DNA from: Chitinispirillaceae bacterium
GTDB taxonomy: Bacteria > Fibrobacterota > Chitinivibrionia > Chitinivibrionales > Chitinispirillaceae
Length of the DNA stretch: 64,000 bases
NCBI GenBank assembly: GCA_016929595.1
Contig: JAFGIN010000117.1
Coordinates: 62,001-126,000 of the forward strand
Reading direction: 5' to 3'
This document shows positions 16,809 through 26,200 of this stretch, one piece after another (the stretch's first letter is position 1; each line of letters opens with the position of its first letter). The translations under genes and the position numbers were made by a program. Below the pieces are notes generated by a model. That model searched no databases, was not told the DNA's origin, and saw only the letters and a list, made by a program, of their open reading frames with translations.

Positions 16809-18356
16809 TTACGGCATGGTAATAAACTGCAGTTTATAATCCTCTTTTAATGCATAGCCGTTAAGATCGGTAACTCCTTTGTGTACATTGACAGTATACA
16901 ACTTATTTCTCTTCAATTGCTCCGACGGATAAAACACGACTCTGTTCATCGTATAATTCGTATCATACATTCGGGTCGTATTGTTATAATAGGTACTATA
17001 CTGATAATTCAATGTGCCTTCAGCAGTGTCACCCTCAGATGAGACACATGCAAATCGTGGCTGGAAACTTGTTCTGTCCATGTACGTGTTAAACTGTAAC
17101 GTGACATTCGATCCCGCCGAAACGCCAATCGTTCCTCTTGCCGGTATCGTCTGAACAATTTTAATGGGCTCAGTCCGGAATGAAAGCATTTTCTGTTCTG
17201 AAAGCAGGGCCGTACCTTCAATGTCAAGAGCATCGGTGGTAATGGTAATTACATAGGTAGTATCCGGGACAAAAATACCTCCGGTAAAAATGGTCATCTG
17301 ATTGTAATTTTTCCAGAGAAACACCGGGTCTGCCTTCATATTGACACGTATCGCTGCATTTGTAGCCTCCTCATTCATTCTCCGGGGAAACGTCATCTGA
17401 ATGCCATTACTTATTAACGACACCCAGTCATCACCGTTATGAGGTATCATTTGAATCTCATTATACGAAACTGCAGACTGCACTGTGCGGAAACTGAATT
17501 CAAGCGCTGTATCAAGCGATGTTCCGGAAGTATCCAGCGCGTTCCTGGAAATTCTGATCGTATACGTCGTATCTGTATAACATTTTGAACGCGGCATATA
17601 AAAGGTAAATGACTTCATGACATTATAAGTACTGATCTGAGCTGAAGGTTGTGAATGCGCCACTGATGACATCGTATCGAATATCGCCATCGCGCCTGCG
17701 GCATCAGAATATTTCATTTCGTTCGCTGTGTTTATGACAGCCTTGACTTCAGGTGTTGAAAACGTACGCATATTCTGATACCAGACAAAATAACCACCAT
17801 CAACTGGAGGGTCTATCGAAAAAGCCTTCTCAACACTCTCACGGTCCATCGGCCGGTCAAAACTGACTGAGATTGTAATCCGTCCGGAACCGTCCTGGTA
17901 TTTATCGGGAGGAAGATAGATAACATCGGATCCTGATGCCGGATAGTGATCGTATACTGAAGGTATCGTGTCGATATCATTTTTATTTACAGGAGCAAGA
18001 AATATCGTACCAAGCTCATAACTGAAATGTTCGTCGATTTTTATTACAGTTGAAAAAGTATCAAATCCTGTCCCAACAACTTTGAAACGATACGTTCCCG
18101 GTTGAATATCGTCTAAATGAAAATAGCCGTCAACCGGATCGATATAGGCACTGTCAACAGGTCTTCCCTGTTCGAGCAGAATTTTTACCGAACCTGATGA
18201 AGCCGCAACTTTTCCGGCAATTTTGCTGCTTTGTTGCTCAGAAACAATGTCTGAAGGCCCATTTTCTGTACATCCAACCCCCAAAAAACAAGTCGCAAAT
18301 GCACATGCCATAGCGCCGATTAATTTACAATATTTATTTTTTTTCTCTACCTTCAT
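16809..18356 (-). CDS. Lipoprotein with carboxypeptidase-regulatory-like and Ig-like (Big_5) domains
   Basis: 515-residue lipoprotein: signal ACAFATCFLGVGC with the lipobox Cys at about residue 29. Residues ~45-115 (IAGKVAASSGSVKILLEQ, DGYFHLDDIQPGTYRFKVVG) look like a carboxypeptidase-regulatory beta fold. Three SbsA/Big_5-type Ig domains follow, each with a VSFDRPMD / MTFPRRMNEEA / LQFNTYMDRTSF strand and a TYTIRIS / TYVITITTDALD / LYTVNVHKGVTD strand. Probably an outer-surface structural protein; the partner is unknown. A clear terminator follows. Confidence 0.75.
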   Translation of the reverse strand: MKVEKKNKYCKLIGAMACAFATCFLGVGCTENGPSDIVSEQQSSKIAGKVAASSGSVKILLEQGRPVDSAYIDPVDGYFHLDDIQPGTYRFKVVGTGFDTFSTVIKIDEHFSYELGTIFLAPVNKNDIDTIPSVYDHYPASGSDVIYLPPDKYQDGSGRITISVSFDRPMDRESVEKAFSIDPPVDGGYFVWYQNMRTFSTPEVKAVINTANEMKYSDAAGAMAIFDTMSSVAHSQPSAQISTYNVMKSFTFYMPRSKCYTDTTYTIRISRNALDTSGTSLDTALEFSFRTVQSAVSYNEIQMIPHNGDDWVSLISNGIQMTFPRRMNEEATNAAIRVNMKADPVFLWKNYNQMTIFTGGIFVPDTTYVITITTDALDIEGTALLSEQKMLSFRTEPIKIVQTIPARGTIGVSAGSNVTLQFNTYMDRTSFQPRFACVSSEGDTAEGTLNYQYSTYYNNTTRMYDTNYTMNRVVFYPSEQLKRNKLYTVNVHKGVTDLNGYALKEDYKLQFITMP

Positions 18357-18908
18357 GTTTATCTCTCCTTCTGATGGTTCAGGTAACTGGCGTTATTGTT
18401 TTTAGACTTTGTGAATGACTTAAAACAAAAAAAACAATAGCAGGGGTTTTCCCGATACTGTGCTATTAAACATACAACTATTCTCTTTCATAAACAACGG
18501 TATGGTATAAATAATGTATTCAGGTGTATTCTGAAATTTCAGAATCAAATCACAAAGTATTTACATTACCTAATTTGGAGAACTTTTTCATGATGCGTTG
18601 AGCAGATTGAGATTATGGATGCCGATTATCACTCAGAGATCGCCGATATTATTTCTAATCAGTAACCAGTAGAGTGGAAGTGGCTGTTACATTACCTCCC
18701 TCATCAAACCGTACCGTGCTGATTTCCCGCATACACGTTCTTTCAGCGCTCAAAATTACTTGCTATTATGTAGACCCGAGACCTTCGTTGAACTACGCAC
18801 AGGGCTGTAAAATTCCGCACCGCAAACGCAAGCTCCTGCCCAATACCCGATACGGGTATCCGAAATAACTACTGTTTTTGATTGTAATGACTTCATCATG
18901 AATCCTTT
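18357..18908. other. 552-base spacer containing an intron relic
   Basis: The left ~240 bases are A/T-rich promoter-like sequence upstream of the lipoprotein gene. The right part holds the group II intron 3' relic described separately and its degenerate upstream flank (to about 18870). The 64-codon plus frame at 18674-18868 is antisense to that relic and is not a gene. Confidence 0.5.
18669..18740 (-). pseudogene. 3' end of a group II intron (domains V-VI), relic
   Basis: On the minus strand 18740 downward reads GAACGTGTATGCGGGAAATC, then AGCACGGTACGGTTTGATGA. This closely follows the domain V consensus (GAGCCGTATGCGGTGAAA, GTCGCACGTACGGTTC) with a few changes. Downstream come a GGAGGT...ACTTCC stem and CACTCTAC, as in domain VI and the 3' splice site, which puts the intron end near 18669. 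No reverse transcriptase frame survives upstream, so it is a decayed fragment. The call rests on remembered consensus. Confidence 0.5.
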
Positions 18909-18925
18909 TCATTGTAAAAGGATTC
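18900..18925 (-). terminator. Hairpin overlapping amylase stop codon
   Basis: A ten-base stem GAATCCTTTT/AAAAGGATTC closes a six-base loop. The amylase stop (18909-18911) falls at the edge of the loop, so the last sense codons form one arm. The tail on the minus strand is TTCATGATG rather than a U-run, so strong termination is doubtful. It may mainly protect the mRNA end. Confidence 0.4.
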
Positions 18926-20261
18926 TTCCCCAGCACGATGCCAACGGGACAAACAAATGACCATTTTCCACTTGAAACTTTTCATTATTATTAAGGATAT
19001 CGGTAAAAACCGTTCCACTTTCGCATTTGACAGGAATTGTCATCTTGCAGGATTCTGTTTGCGCATTGACACAAACAACAGCCGATTGCTGATCGAGCTG
19101 TCTTATGAAACAGTACTGCTCTGAAGCTGTCAGTAGTGTAGAATAATTTCCTCTTCTCAGCACATCAAGTTGTTTACGAATACCAATTAACCTGCGTATT
19201 TCTTTATATAATGGCACTTCTTTTATTGTTGCCAGAGATGAAGAGATATCGATATACGGACGCATCGGCTGGTCACTCCAGCCCTCTTTTCTTCCCTGTA
19301 TCCCCCATTCACTCCCATAGTAAACAGATGGTATTCCCGGTATTGTAAAGAGAAGGATGTAGAGAGGATAGAGATGTGCTGCATTGTTGAGTTTTGATGC
19401 AACCCGGTCGACATCATGGTTATCGGCAAAGTTGTAAAGATTCAGACCTTTGTATATACCATTTTCACCAAATTGACGATTCAATGAATATGCGATTTCG
19501 AAATAATTTTTATCATTGTGACTTGACCAGAGCCCTTTATAAGACTCATAGTTGGTAACACTATCCAGACGATCACTGTTAACCCATAACCGGTAATCGC
19601 CATGTATCACCTCTCCCATGAGCCAGAAATCACTTTTTATTGATTTGCATTGTGTACGTATCTCCGTGAAAAAATGTTTTTCCATGACATCCGCAGCATC
19701 AAACCGCAATCCATCGATATCAAATTCACTGAGCCAGAACCTGACAACCTCAGCAATATACTGCAGTAACTGTGGATCTTGAAGATTCAGCTTCACGAGA
19801 TTGTAATGTCCGTTCCACCCTTCGTACCAGAATCGGTCCCCATAACAACTCTGTCTGCCAAAGTCGGTCTGAAACCATGACCTGTACAACGAATTCCATC
19901 CGTGGTTGCGGAGGTCCTCAAAGGCAAAGAAATCCCTTCCGACATGATTGAACACCGCATCAAGAACCACTCTGATACCTGCATCATGACAACATTTTAT
20001 GAATCTTCTCAGATCATCATTTGTCCCCAGCCGTCGATCCACATTGAAATAGTCTCTGGTATCATAACCATGTGTTGATGATTCGAAGAGTGGGCCGATA
20101 TAGAGGGCTGTTACACCAAGTTCCTTAAGATACGGAACCCATGCATCAAGGTTTCTCAATCGTGATACGGGAGCCGATAGAAAATCATTCTTTTGGGGAG
20201 CTCCCAGTCCTCCCAGAGGATACATGTGATAAAAAATTGCGTCACTAAACCATTCAGACAT
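18909..20261 (-). CDS. GH13 alpha-amylase-family enzyme
   Basis: 450-residue glycoside hydrolase family 13 protein acting on alpha-glucans. Conserved regions: DAVFNHVG (I), GLRFDAAD with the nucleophile Asp (II), WLMGEVIHG with the acid/base Glu (III) and NFADNHDVDR with the third Asp (IV). A short beta domain ends the protein. There is no signal peptide, so it is cytoplasmic (maltodextrin or glycogen breakdown, or neopullulanase-like). AAGGGGG six bases upstream supports the ATG at 20261, not one seven codons earlier. A TetR gene lies just upstream and a TetR-type palindrome sits in the gap, so it is probably regulated by that repressor. Confidence 0.9.
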   Translation of the reverse strand: MSEWFSDAIFYHMYPLGGLGAPQKNDFLSAPVSRLRNLDAWVPYLKELGVTALYIGPLFESSTHGYDTRDYFNVDRRLGTNDDLRRFIKCCHDAGIRVVLDAVFNHVGRDFFAFEDLRNHGWNSLYRSWFQTDFGRQSCYGDRFWYEGWNGHYNLVKLNLQDPQLLQYIAEVVRFWLSEFDIDGLRFDAADVMEKHFFTEIRTQCKSIKSDFWLMGEVIHGDYRLWVNSDRLDSVTNYESYKGLWSSHNDKNYFEIAYSLNRQFGENGIYKGLNLYNFADNHDVDRVASKLNNAAHLYPLYILLFTIPGIPSVYYGSEWGIQGRKEGWSDQPMRPYIDISSSLATIKEVPLYKEIRRLIGIRKQLDVLRRGNYSTLLTASEQYCFIRQLDQQSAVVCVNAQTESCKMTIPVKCESGTVFTDILNNNEKFQVENGHLFVPLASCWGRILLQ

Positions 20262-20280
20262 TGACAGCCCCCTTCTATAC

Positions 20281-20294
20281 ATACCGTTCGGTAT
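20281..20294. promoter_or_regulatory. Palindromic TetR-type operator upstream of amylase
   Basis: ATACCGTTCGGTAT is a perfect inverted repeat (ATACCG, two bases, CGGTAT), 20 bases upstream of the amylase start codon. The same half-sites occur at 20889-20904, just before the tetR start. ATACCGNNCGGTAT is a frequent binding pattern of AcrR/TetR-type repressors. Pairing of two copies with the adjacent regulator makes an operator very likely. Confidence 0.75.
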
Positions 20295-20313
20295 ATTAAC
20301 AGGTTAAAAAAAT

Positions 20314-20880
20314 TTATGAAAAAATTCCATGCATGAACTGTTTGACTACAGCACGAGCGATCTGCTCATTGAGCTCGATCTCATTACTCAGAGCAAAACC
20401 ACAGTAGCTTTTTATTAAGCCTGTAAAACTCATTGCCAGCAGCGATTCCCTGCCGCGCATATTCCCATGGTCAACTACTGCAAAAAGAAATAACTCCTTA
20501 ATGAGATCAGAGATGCAGCTTGTGTATTTTTTCTGGGCACCATGGATATCACTTTCGACCGGAGAAAATGATGCTACGAGAGAGAAACGTGCAAACACCG
20601 GCAGTTCCTTTACAAGCTCAAAAAAAACCTGAGCAAGTGATTCCAGATTCAGAACAATATCATGATGATATTCGCTTGCGTCTTTTATCTTCTGAATAAA
20701 AGGTGGATAATAATACTGGAAGATGGTATCGAGAAGACCTTGTTTGTTGCCGAAATAATGGTACAACGTAGGTTTGGTAATGGCACATTCATTACAGATT
20801 TCCTGAACTCCAACAGCATCAAAACCCCGGCGGGAAAACAGTAATAATGCTGTTTCCAGTATATTCTTTTTATTATCCAT
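20314..20880 (-). CDS. TetR/AcrR-family transcriptional regulator
   Basis: 188-residue repressor. The N-terminal helix-turn-helix (ILETALLLFSRRGFDAVGVQ, EICNECAITKPTLYHYFGNK, about residues 6-48) is the typical TetR DNA-binding domain. The C-terminal helical domain would bind an inducer that cannot be named. The ATG at 20880 is chosen because the longer frame begins inside the operator. No strong ribosome-binding site is visible. The operators at 20889 and 20281 suggest it represses both itself and the downstream amylase. Confidence 0.9.
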   Translation of the reverse strand: MDNKKNILETALLLFSRRGFDAVGVQEICNECAITKPTLYHYFGNKQGLLDTIFQYYYPPFIQKIKDASEYHHDIVLNLESLAQVFFELVKELPVFARFSLVASFSPVESDIHGAQKKYTSCISDLIKELFLFAVVDHGNMRGRESLLAMSFTGLIKSYCGFALSNEIELNEQIARAVVKQFMHGIFS

Positions 20881-20888
20881 ACACCCAA

Positions 20889-20904
20889 TATACCGCTCGG
20901 TATA
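20889..20904. promoter_or_regulatory. Palindromic TetR-type operator upstream of tetR
   Basis: TATACCGCTCGGTATA is an inverted repeat with half-sites TATACCG/CGGTATA, eight bases upstream of the regulator's start codon. It has the same half-sites as 20281-20294. Its position would block transcription of the regulator gene, giving autoregulation. Confidence 0.75.
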
Positions 20905-21421
20905 CAACAAGTCAAATTATTTCTCTGTCAGTAGAATTCAAATCAGATTTCCGGATAGATGGTGATTAAGGCGATTTTGGTGATTGGTGATTGAGCAGGT
21001 TTACCTCAGGAAGGTGAACGAGTGAATGTTATTTTAGCCAGGCTCCCTCACTCGTCACTCGCCTGCTCTCCATTGCTTTACACTAAAGAAATTTCCAGTT
21101 GTTTTTTTAATGGACAATATGAGAACAACTCCTTCCGACGACATCACCGGCACCAAAGTGCGGGGACACACAGTGAAAAATAAAGCAGCAGGTATTCTGG
21201 CCCCTGAGTAGTAACTTTGTTTTTTACCTTATTAGTGTATCCCGTGTTTTCCGTGGTTAAAATCTTCATGCTCAGAACTGTTTTCCCAATTAAACCTGAA
21301 AACACACCAATGGCACCGACTGCTGTTTTTGAAGTTTAAATTTCAGTTTGCAATCCTCCCTTCCCCATTTCTATTTTATCTCAGCCTTTAATTTTTACAT
21401 TTCTATCCTTTGGAGATTTAA
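20905..21421. other. 517-base divergent spacer
   Basis: This separates tetR (minus) from the coiled-coil protein gene (plus). It contains imperfect direct repeats around GGTGATTGGTGATTGAG (about 20980) and CACTCGTCACTCGCC (about 21050). No reading frame, RNA or clear promoter pair was recognised. Confidence 0.4.
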
Positions 21422-21868
21422 ATGACACAGGAACTAATCGAAGATCCAATCCCCGAACCCATTAAAGAACTTCTTTCACTTTTTCGGGAAGAGCTTTCAG
21501 CTGTTTCATTCCCTGATATCAGCGCCGATATTCTCGAAAAATTCGCTGAACAGGTCCGTAGCAAAGCCCTGGAACTTCAGGAGGCACAGGCAAGAGTCGC
21601 CAGCATTAAGGAATCACTTGATGCCAGCCAGAACGAACTGCTCCAAAAAGCTATTAAAGGACTCTCCTATGCTAAACTTTTTGCCGAAGACCGTGAAGAA
21701 CTCGTACAAAAACTTTCTACCATATCACTCGGGGGAAAAAACTCCACAAGCAGAAAAAGAGCTCCTAAATCCGAAACAACCGACAACGAAGGTGATGAAA
21801 CATCAGGTGAAAAAAGAAGCAGATCGAAGAAAAGCATAGCGGAAGATACCCCCGAAACAGAAGCTTGA
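21422..21868 (+). CDS. Small coiled-coil protein of unknown function
   Basis: 148-residue cytoplasmic protein not recognised from any family. Residues ~30-105 are helical and heptad-like (LEKFAEQVRSKALELQEAQA). The tail (about 108-148) is basic then acidic and of low complexity (SRKRAPKSETTD, EKRSRSKKS), a composition seen in nucleic-acid-binding or phasin-like proteins. TTTGGAGATTTAA precedes the ATG, a good ribosome-binding site. A strong terminator follows 57 bases later, so it is a single-gene unit. Confidence 0.7.
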   Translation: MTQELIEDPIPEPIKELLSLFREELSAVSFPDISADILEKFAEQVRSKALELQEAQARVASIKESLDASQNELLQKAIKGLSYAKLFAEDREELVQKLSTISLGGKNSTSRKRAPKSETTDNEGDETSGEKRSRSKKSIAEDTPETEA

Positions 21869-21924
21869 TACAGCAAGCATCATCTTTCAATACGTTCTGT
21901 AACGAGATCTGCAGTGTTATCGGG

Positions 21925-21948
21925 AAAAGGCCTGAAGGGCCTTTTTTT
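21925..21948. terminator. Intrinsic terminator after the coiled-coil gene
   Basis: An eight-base AAAAGGCC/GGCC(TTTT) stem with a five-base loop is followed by seven T on the plus strand. The reverse strand also ends in a T-run, so it may serve the convergent GGDEF gene too. Confidence 0.8.
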
Positions 21949-21993
21949 ATACCTGACTGAAACGATTCGGGTTTTACTTGATAGGTGAGATTG

Positions 21994-23085
21994 CTACATT
22001 TTAATCCGGGCGTCGGTATCCGTCTCCACCCAGTCCACATCGGATATCACTCTGTCTCGTCCCGACTCTTTCGCTTTGTACAAATAAGAATCTGCCCGTT
22101 CGAACAGAGTAACAGGTTCATCAAGTTCCGTAAGCTCTGTACAACCAATGCTCACCGATAGCGCTACGATAATTTCTGCATTATCTGCTATTGTAATTTT
22201 TGCCATCTGCTTTACTGAGCAACGAACTCTTTCGGCAATTTCCCGCGCTTCATCTGCCTCAGTTGCAGAAAGAACAACAAGAATCTCATCACCACCATAG
22301 CGAACTGCAATATCGGAATTCCGTAAACTGTTCCTGACCGCCAGAGCCACAAATTTTATAACCTGGTCACCGATTAAATGTCCATAGGTGTCGTTAACAG
22401 ACTTAAAATGATCAATATCGATCAAAAGAATACTCAGGTGCTGGTTCAAACTTCTCGTTTCGTCAATATATACATTGAACATACTCTCGAAAAATGTACG
22501 ATTGAAAAGTTTCGTCAAAGCATCAGTACTTGCAAGTTTCTCTGATTTCTCTAAAGATTTCTGTACCCTTTCAAGTTTTTCAACAATTTTTGGTCTGACC
22601 AGATTAAGGGAAAATCCAGACTTGAGCATCACACCACCAGAACACGCCTGGACTGATGCAGATCTGACCTCTGGAAAAAATATATCGCCAAATACAACGA
22701 TCGGCGGAAAATAGGTGAGATTCTCATATTTTTTTTCAACTTCAACCAATGTTTGAGCAGAAGCGATATTAAGCACCTCTTTGAAAAAACCAGATACATC
22801 TTCCCTCATAAGATCAGCTTTTTCATCATCGTATCTATCCATACTCATGATAGAAAAAGCATCTTTCATTGAAACACCAATTATAAATTCACCCTGAACT
22901 TTTCCGTAAAAATTGAGGTATACGATCATTCCTTGATTGAATTCAAAGGATCTTTCACAATAACTTTCCCGAACAGGCAGTAAACATGTACCGGTCATAT
23001 CAGAAATGGTAGTACACACATTCTGAGTAAACAAACAGGTATAATCCTGAAGGTGTTCTACTGATAATACATTGTTTTCTAACAT
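21994..23085 (-). CDS. Diguanylate cyclase with N-terminal CheX-like domain
   Basis: Makes cyclic di-GMP from GTP. The C-terminal GGDEF domain has LASTDALTKLFNRTFFE, LLIDIDHFKSVNDTYGH and VRYGGDEILVVL; the signature is GGDEI, which keeps the catalytic G-G-D-E. The N-terminal ~150 residues include FFKEVLNIASAQTLVEVE, matching the E..N core of CheC/CheX phosphatases. A coiled-coil linker (IVEKLERVQKSLEKSEKL) joins them. The CheX-like half may sense or dephosphorylate a response regulator, linking chemotaxis signals to c-di-GMP. The start is uncertain: no ribosome-binding site is seen before the ATG at 23085 or a TTG at 23115. Confidence 0.88.
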   Translation of the reverse strand: MLENNVLSVEHLQDYTCLFTQNVCTTISDMTGTCLLPVRESYCERSFEFNQGMIVYLNFYGKVQGEFIIGVSMKDAFSIMSMDRYDDEKADLMREDVSGFFKEVLNIASAQTLVEVEKKYENLTYFPPIVVFGDIFFPEVRSASVQACSGGVMLKSGFSLNLVRPKIVEKLERVQKSLEKSEKLASTDALTKLFNRTFFESMFNVYIDETRSLNQHLSILLIDIDHFKSVNDTYGHLIGDQVIKFVALAVRNSLRNSDIAVRYGGDEILVVLSATEADEAREIAERVRCSVKQMAKITIADNAEIIVALSVSIGCTELTELDEPVTLFERADSYLYKAKESGRDRVISDVDWVETDTDARIKM

Positions 23086-23278
23086 TTTTAGTTTGTTGTC
23101 GCTGGCTTTTAACAACTGTAAGTAGCCTGGTTTAATATTCCTGTTGTTTATACACTATTAAGTGTAACAAATATTCCGATTTAAAGTATAGAAAAATGAT
23201 AGCTGAAAACTAATTATCATTGTAGTATCCAAAACAAAAAAATGGTATAGGAAATTATGTAACTCTTGCAACATCAGA

Positions 23279-26200
23279 TTAAAAGGATGATTCAAGCATT
23301 TTTACCGCATCCGGTGATGCATACTTTTTCAGTTGTTTAACATTTGAATTGAACAGTTTTTTAGCATCGGCCATACGATCTTCACCCATCAGAGAATAAA
23401 TTCTTTCGATAAGCATCTGAGCATCTTTACCGTTCTTAACGGTACTTTTTTTAGATGAAGTTTTTTGTACAACCGGGGCTGTCTGCCCCTCTGCAACTGC
23501 CAGAGCCGCTTCTGCAGCCTGAAGTTCTGCGTTAAGCGCTGTAGTTCGGCTCTGATAATCACTGAGACGGGAAAGCTGTGCAAGTATTTTTGAAGCATAT
23601 ATCTGCCGGGAGTTTCTGAATTGCTCACCTTTTGATGCAGCTTCCGATTCTATCCGTTTTTTCTCTTTTTCCTGCACAGCATACTGCACCTCCAGTGATG
23701 CTATCCGTTCCTGTTTTTTTCGCAACTCCGCTGCACCGCTCACAATGGCCGCATCAGCCCCCTGCGCTCCGGCGATACTATCCCCAACAGCCTGCGCCCG
23801 CTTACTTTTCAGCGAACTTAATTCCCGTTCTTTCAAAGATATAAGGCTGTCAAGCTGCCTGATCTTCTTTACATGAGGAGCAATGGCTGAGATCTTTCCT
23901 GAAAAAGCCGCGGCACTGTCTGAACGAGCCTTTTCATATTCCACTATTGCATTCTGAATCTGTTTTGTAACCAGCGCTAAAACACTATCCTGACGAGCAA
24001 TAGAACGTTTTGTCGCGAGAAACGCATTATCCCGCGTGCTTTCAAACGTTATACTGTCCTGTATGGCCGCATTATAGGCATTATTGACACGTTCAATATC
24101 CTGATTCGTTTTACTTATCGTACCAGAAAGACCCGCCACCCTGTTTTTTATCTGTGTCAACTGTGATGCGCGCCTGCCCTGAAGAGATGTGATCTCGGAC
24201 TGAATCGTTTTTCTCCTGAGCGCACTTCCGGATGTCGAAGCCCGCAGTGATGCAAGCGCAGACTGCTGTTTTTTAATCTCACTATCATACTCAAATTGAA
24301 GACTGTTGCGTTGGGTGTTCATCTGCTGCAACTCAGCATTTTTTGCAGCAATCTGCTGTTCAACAGCCAAAATCGAATTATTCAACACGGTCAGTTCATT
24401 CTGAAAATTTGACTCGGTTGCTGCCAGCTGCGATTTCACCGTCTGCAAGCTGGTGCCCGTCCCCTGTAACACACGCTCCTTTTCCATAATCGTGTTGCCA
24501 ATCGTTTCAGCCTCATTAGAGGCAACAGCTTTTCCCTGCTCAAATTTCTGCTGCGCAGAGAGTAAACGATTCTGCGCAGCCGAACTGCGGCTCTGTGTGT
24601 TCTGTATCTCCATCTGCAATGCAGCGGCTTTCTGCCTCACCTTACCCAGCTGCTTTACAACAGCTGCGATCGATGAACTGCCGGCAGCGTACTCACTCTT
24701 AAGTTTTCTGTCGGCCTGATCACGCCTCTTAGCTATCTCAGTTCGTTGAGCCGAAGCGTTCCGGTACTCACTGTCTATACCTGCGATCTCTTTATACGCC
24801 GCCGCATCAATAACAGCTATCGAATCCTTGAAAACCTTTATCTGAAGATCTGATGTATCAATCACTGAATTCAATGCAGTCTTTTTTGCCTGCTCTGCTG
24901 CAAGAAGTGTGTCCAGTTGACGCATCCGTTTCAGCGAGGGATCAGAACTGAGCGGATTTTGTGCATCATACTGTGCCAGTGCCTGCTGAGCCTGCGTTTT
25001 CAATGTAGTCTGTTTACTTAAATCATTCACGATATTACTCAGAACCTGCTCGATACGAACCCTTTTCTGTGACATGGTCATACTGGCAAGCTGCGCCTCC
25101 ATCTGCTTGACTCCCGGTTCATGCAGATAACCATCCAGCTTCCCAAGCAGAGCATTCAACTGAGCTTCCTTGGGATCAATAAGCTTTTTTGCCCCCCTCT
25201 TTCCACTCGCAGCCTTCTGAATCAACTCATCCAGCTCATTTCTGGTTGCGGTTATTGTACTGTCAAGTGTAAATTTTTCCCTGATCACTGTCCAGACCTT
25301 CTGCTGCTGCTCCCGAGTGGCAAGCGTCGTAGCCGCTTCATTCAATTTTGCTACAATGGGCGCACGTCCCGCTTCATACTTTTTCTGAACAGCCCCCGCA
25401 TTAGAGCGCAATCTGGATAATTCCGCTTCATACCCTTTGATACGACTTGACGACTGCGTGAGCTGTGAAGCCAATGTGGCTTTCCGGGAGATAATCTGCT
25501 GAACTATTGCACTTACTGCGCCCTTTTTCTCTGCAAGACGTGCTTTGGCCTGATCAAGTGCAGCTTTTGCAGACTGCACCCTTCCGTCCACTGTAGCAAG
25601 CTCACTGTTAATCAGTTGAAGTTCCTGCTCATTTTTCAGCTGCACCGATTGAAGTGATGCAGCCTGGGCACTCGAATCACTCTCCATCTGCTTTAACTGA
25701 AGATGCATTCCATTAAGCATCTCCTGCTTTGCAACGATGATCGAATCGTAGCGGCTCTTCTCATTCTGTATTGATACCTGTGAAGCATCTGACTGCTGCT
25801 GCGAGAACTGCTGCAATTGCGCTCTTCGCTGTGTTAAAACGTTTAACTCGTTCTGAATGCCAGTTGCAACAAGCTCTGTCTGACGTGCCCTGTCCCTTAG
25901 AACCGTCCGTTCACTATTATATGCGCTCACCTTTTGAAGACTGTCTCTCCCAAGACCTTGCCGCTGTGCTTTGATCTGGCCGATTTCATTTTTCTTTGAA
26001 GCGATCAGATTGTCAACCTGTGCCATTTTTGACTCTATCCGGGCGAGTTGCGCTGCACTCGCAGATACAATTGCAACACTGTCACGGCCGGACTGATCAG
26101 ACTGCAACTCCAGTGCCGCAAGTTCGGACTGAAGCGCTGTAATGCGGCTATCAATCTGCCTGATCTGTTCAACCATCTGCTCAACACCGACAGATGATTG

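Noticed and set aside
18674-18868. Plus-strand 64-codon frame
   Set aside because: Antisense to the group II intron relic; reading frame arises from structured RNA sequence.
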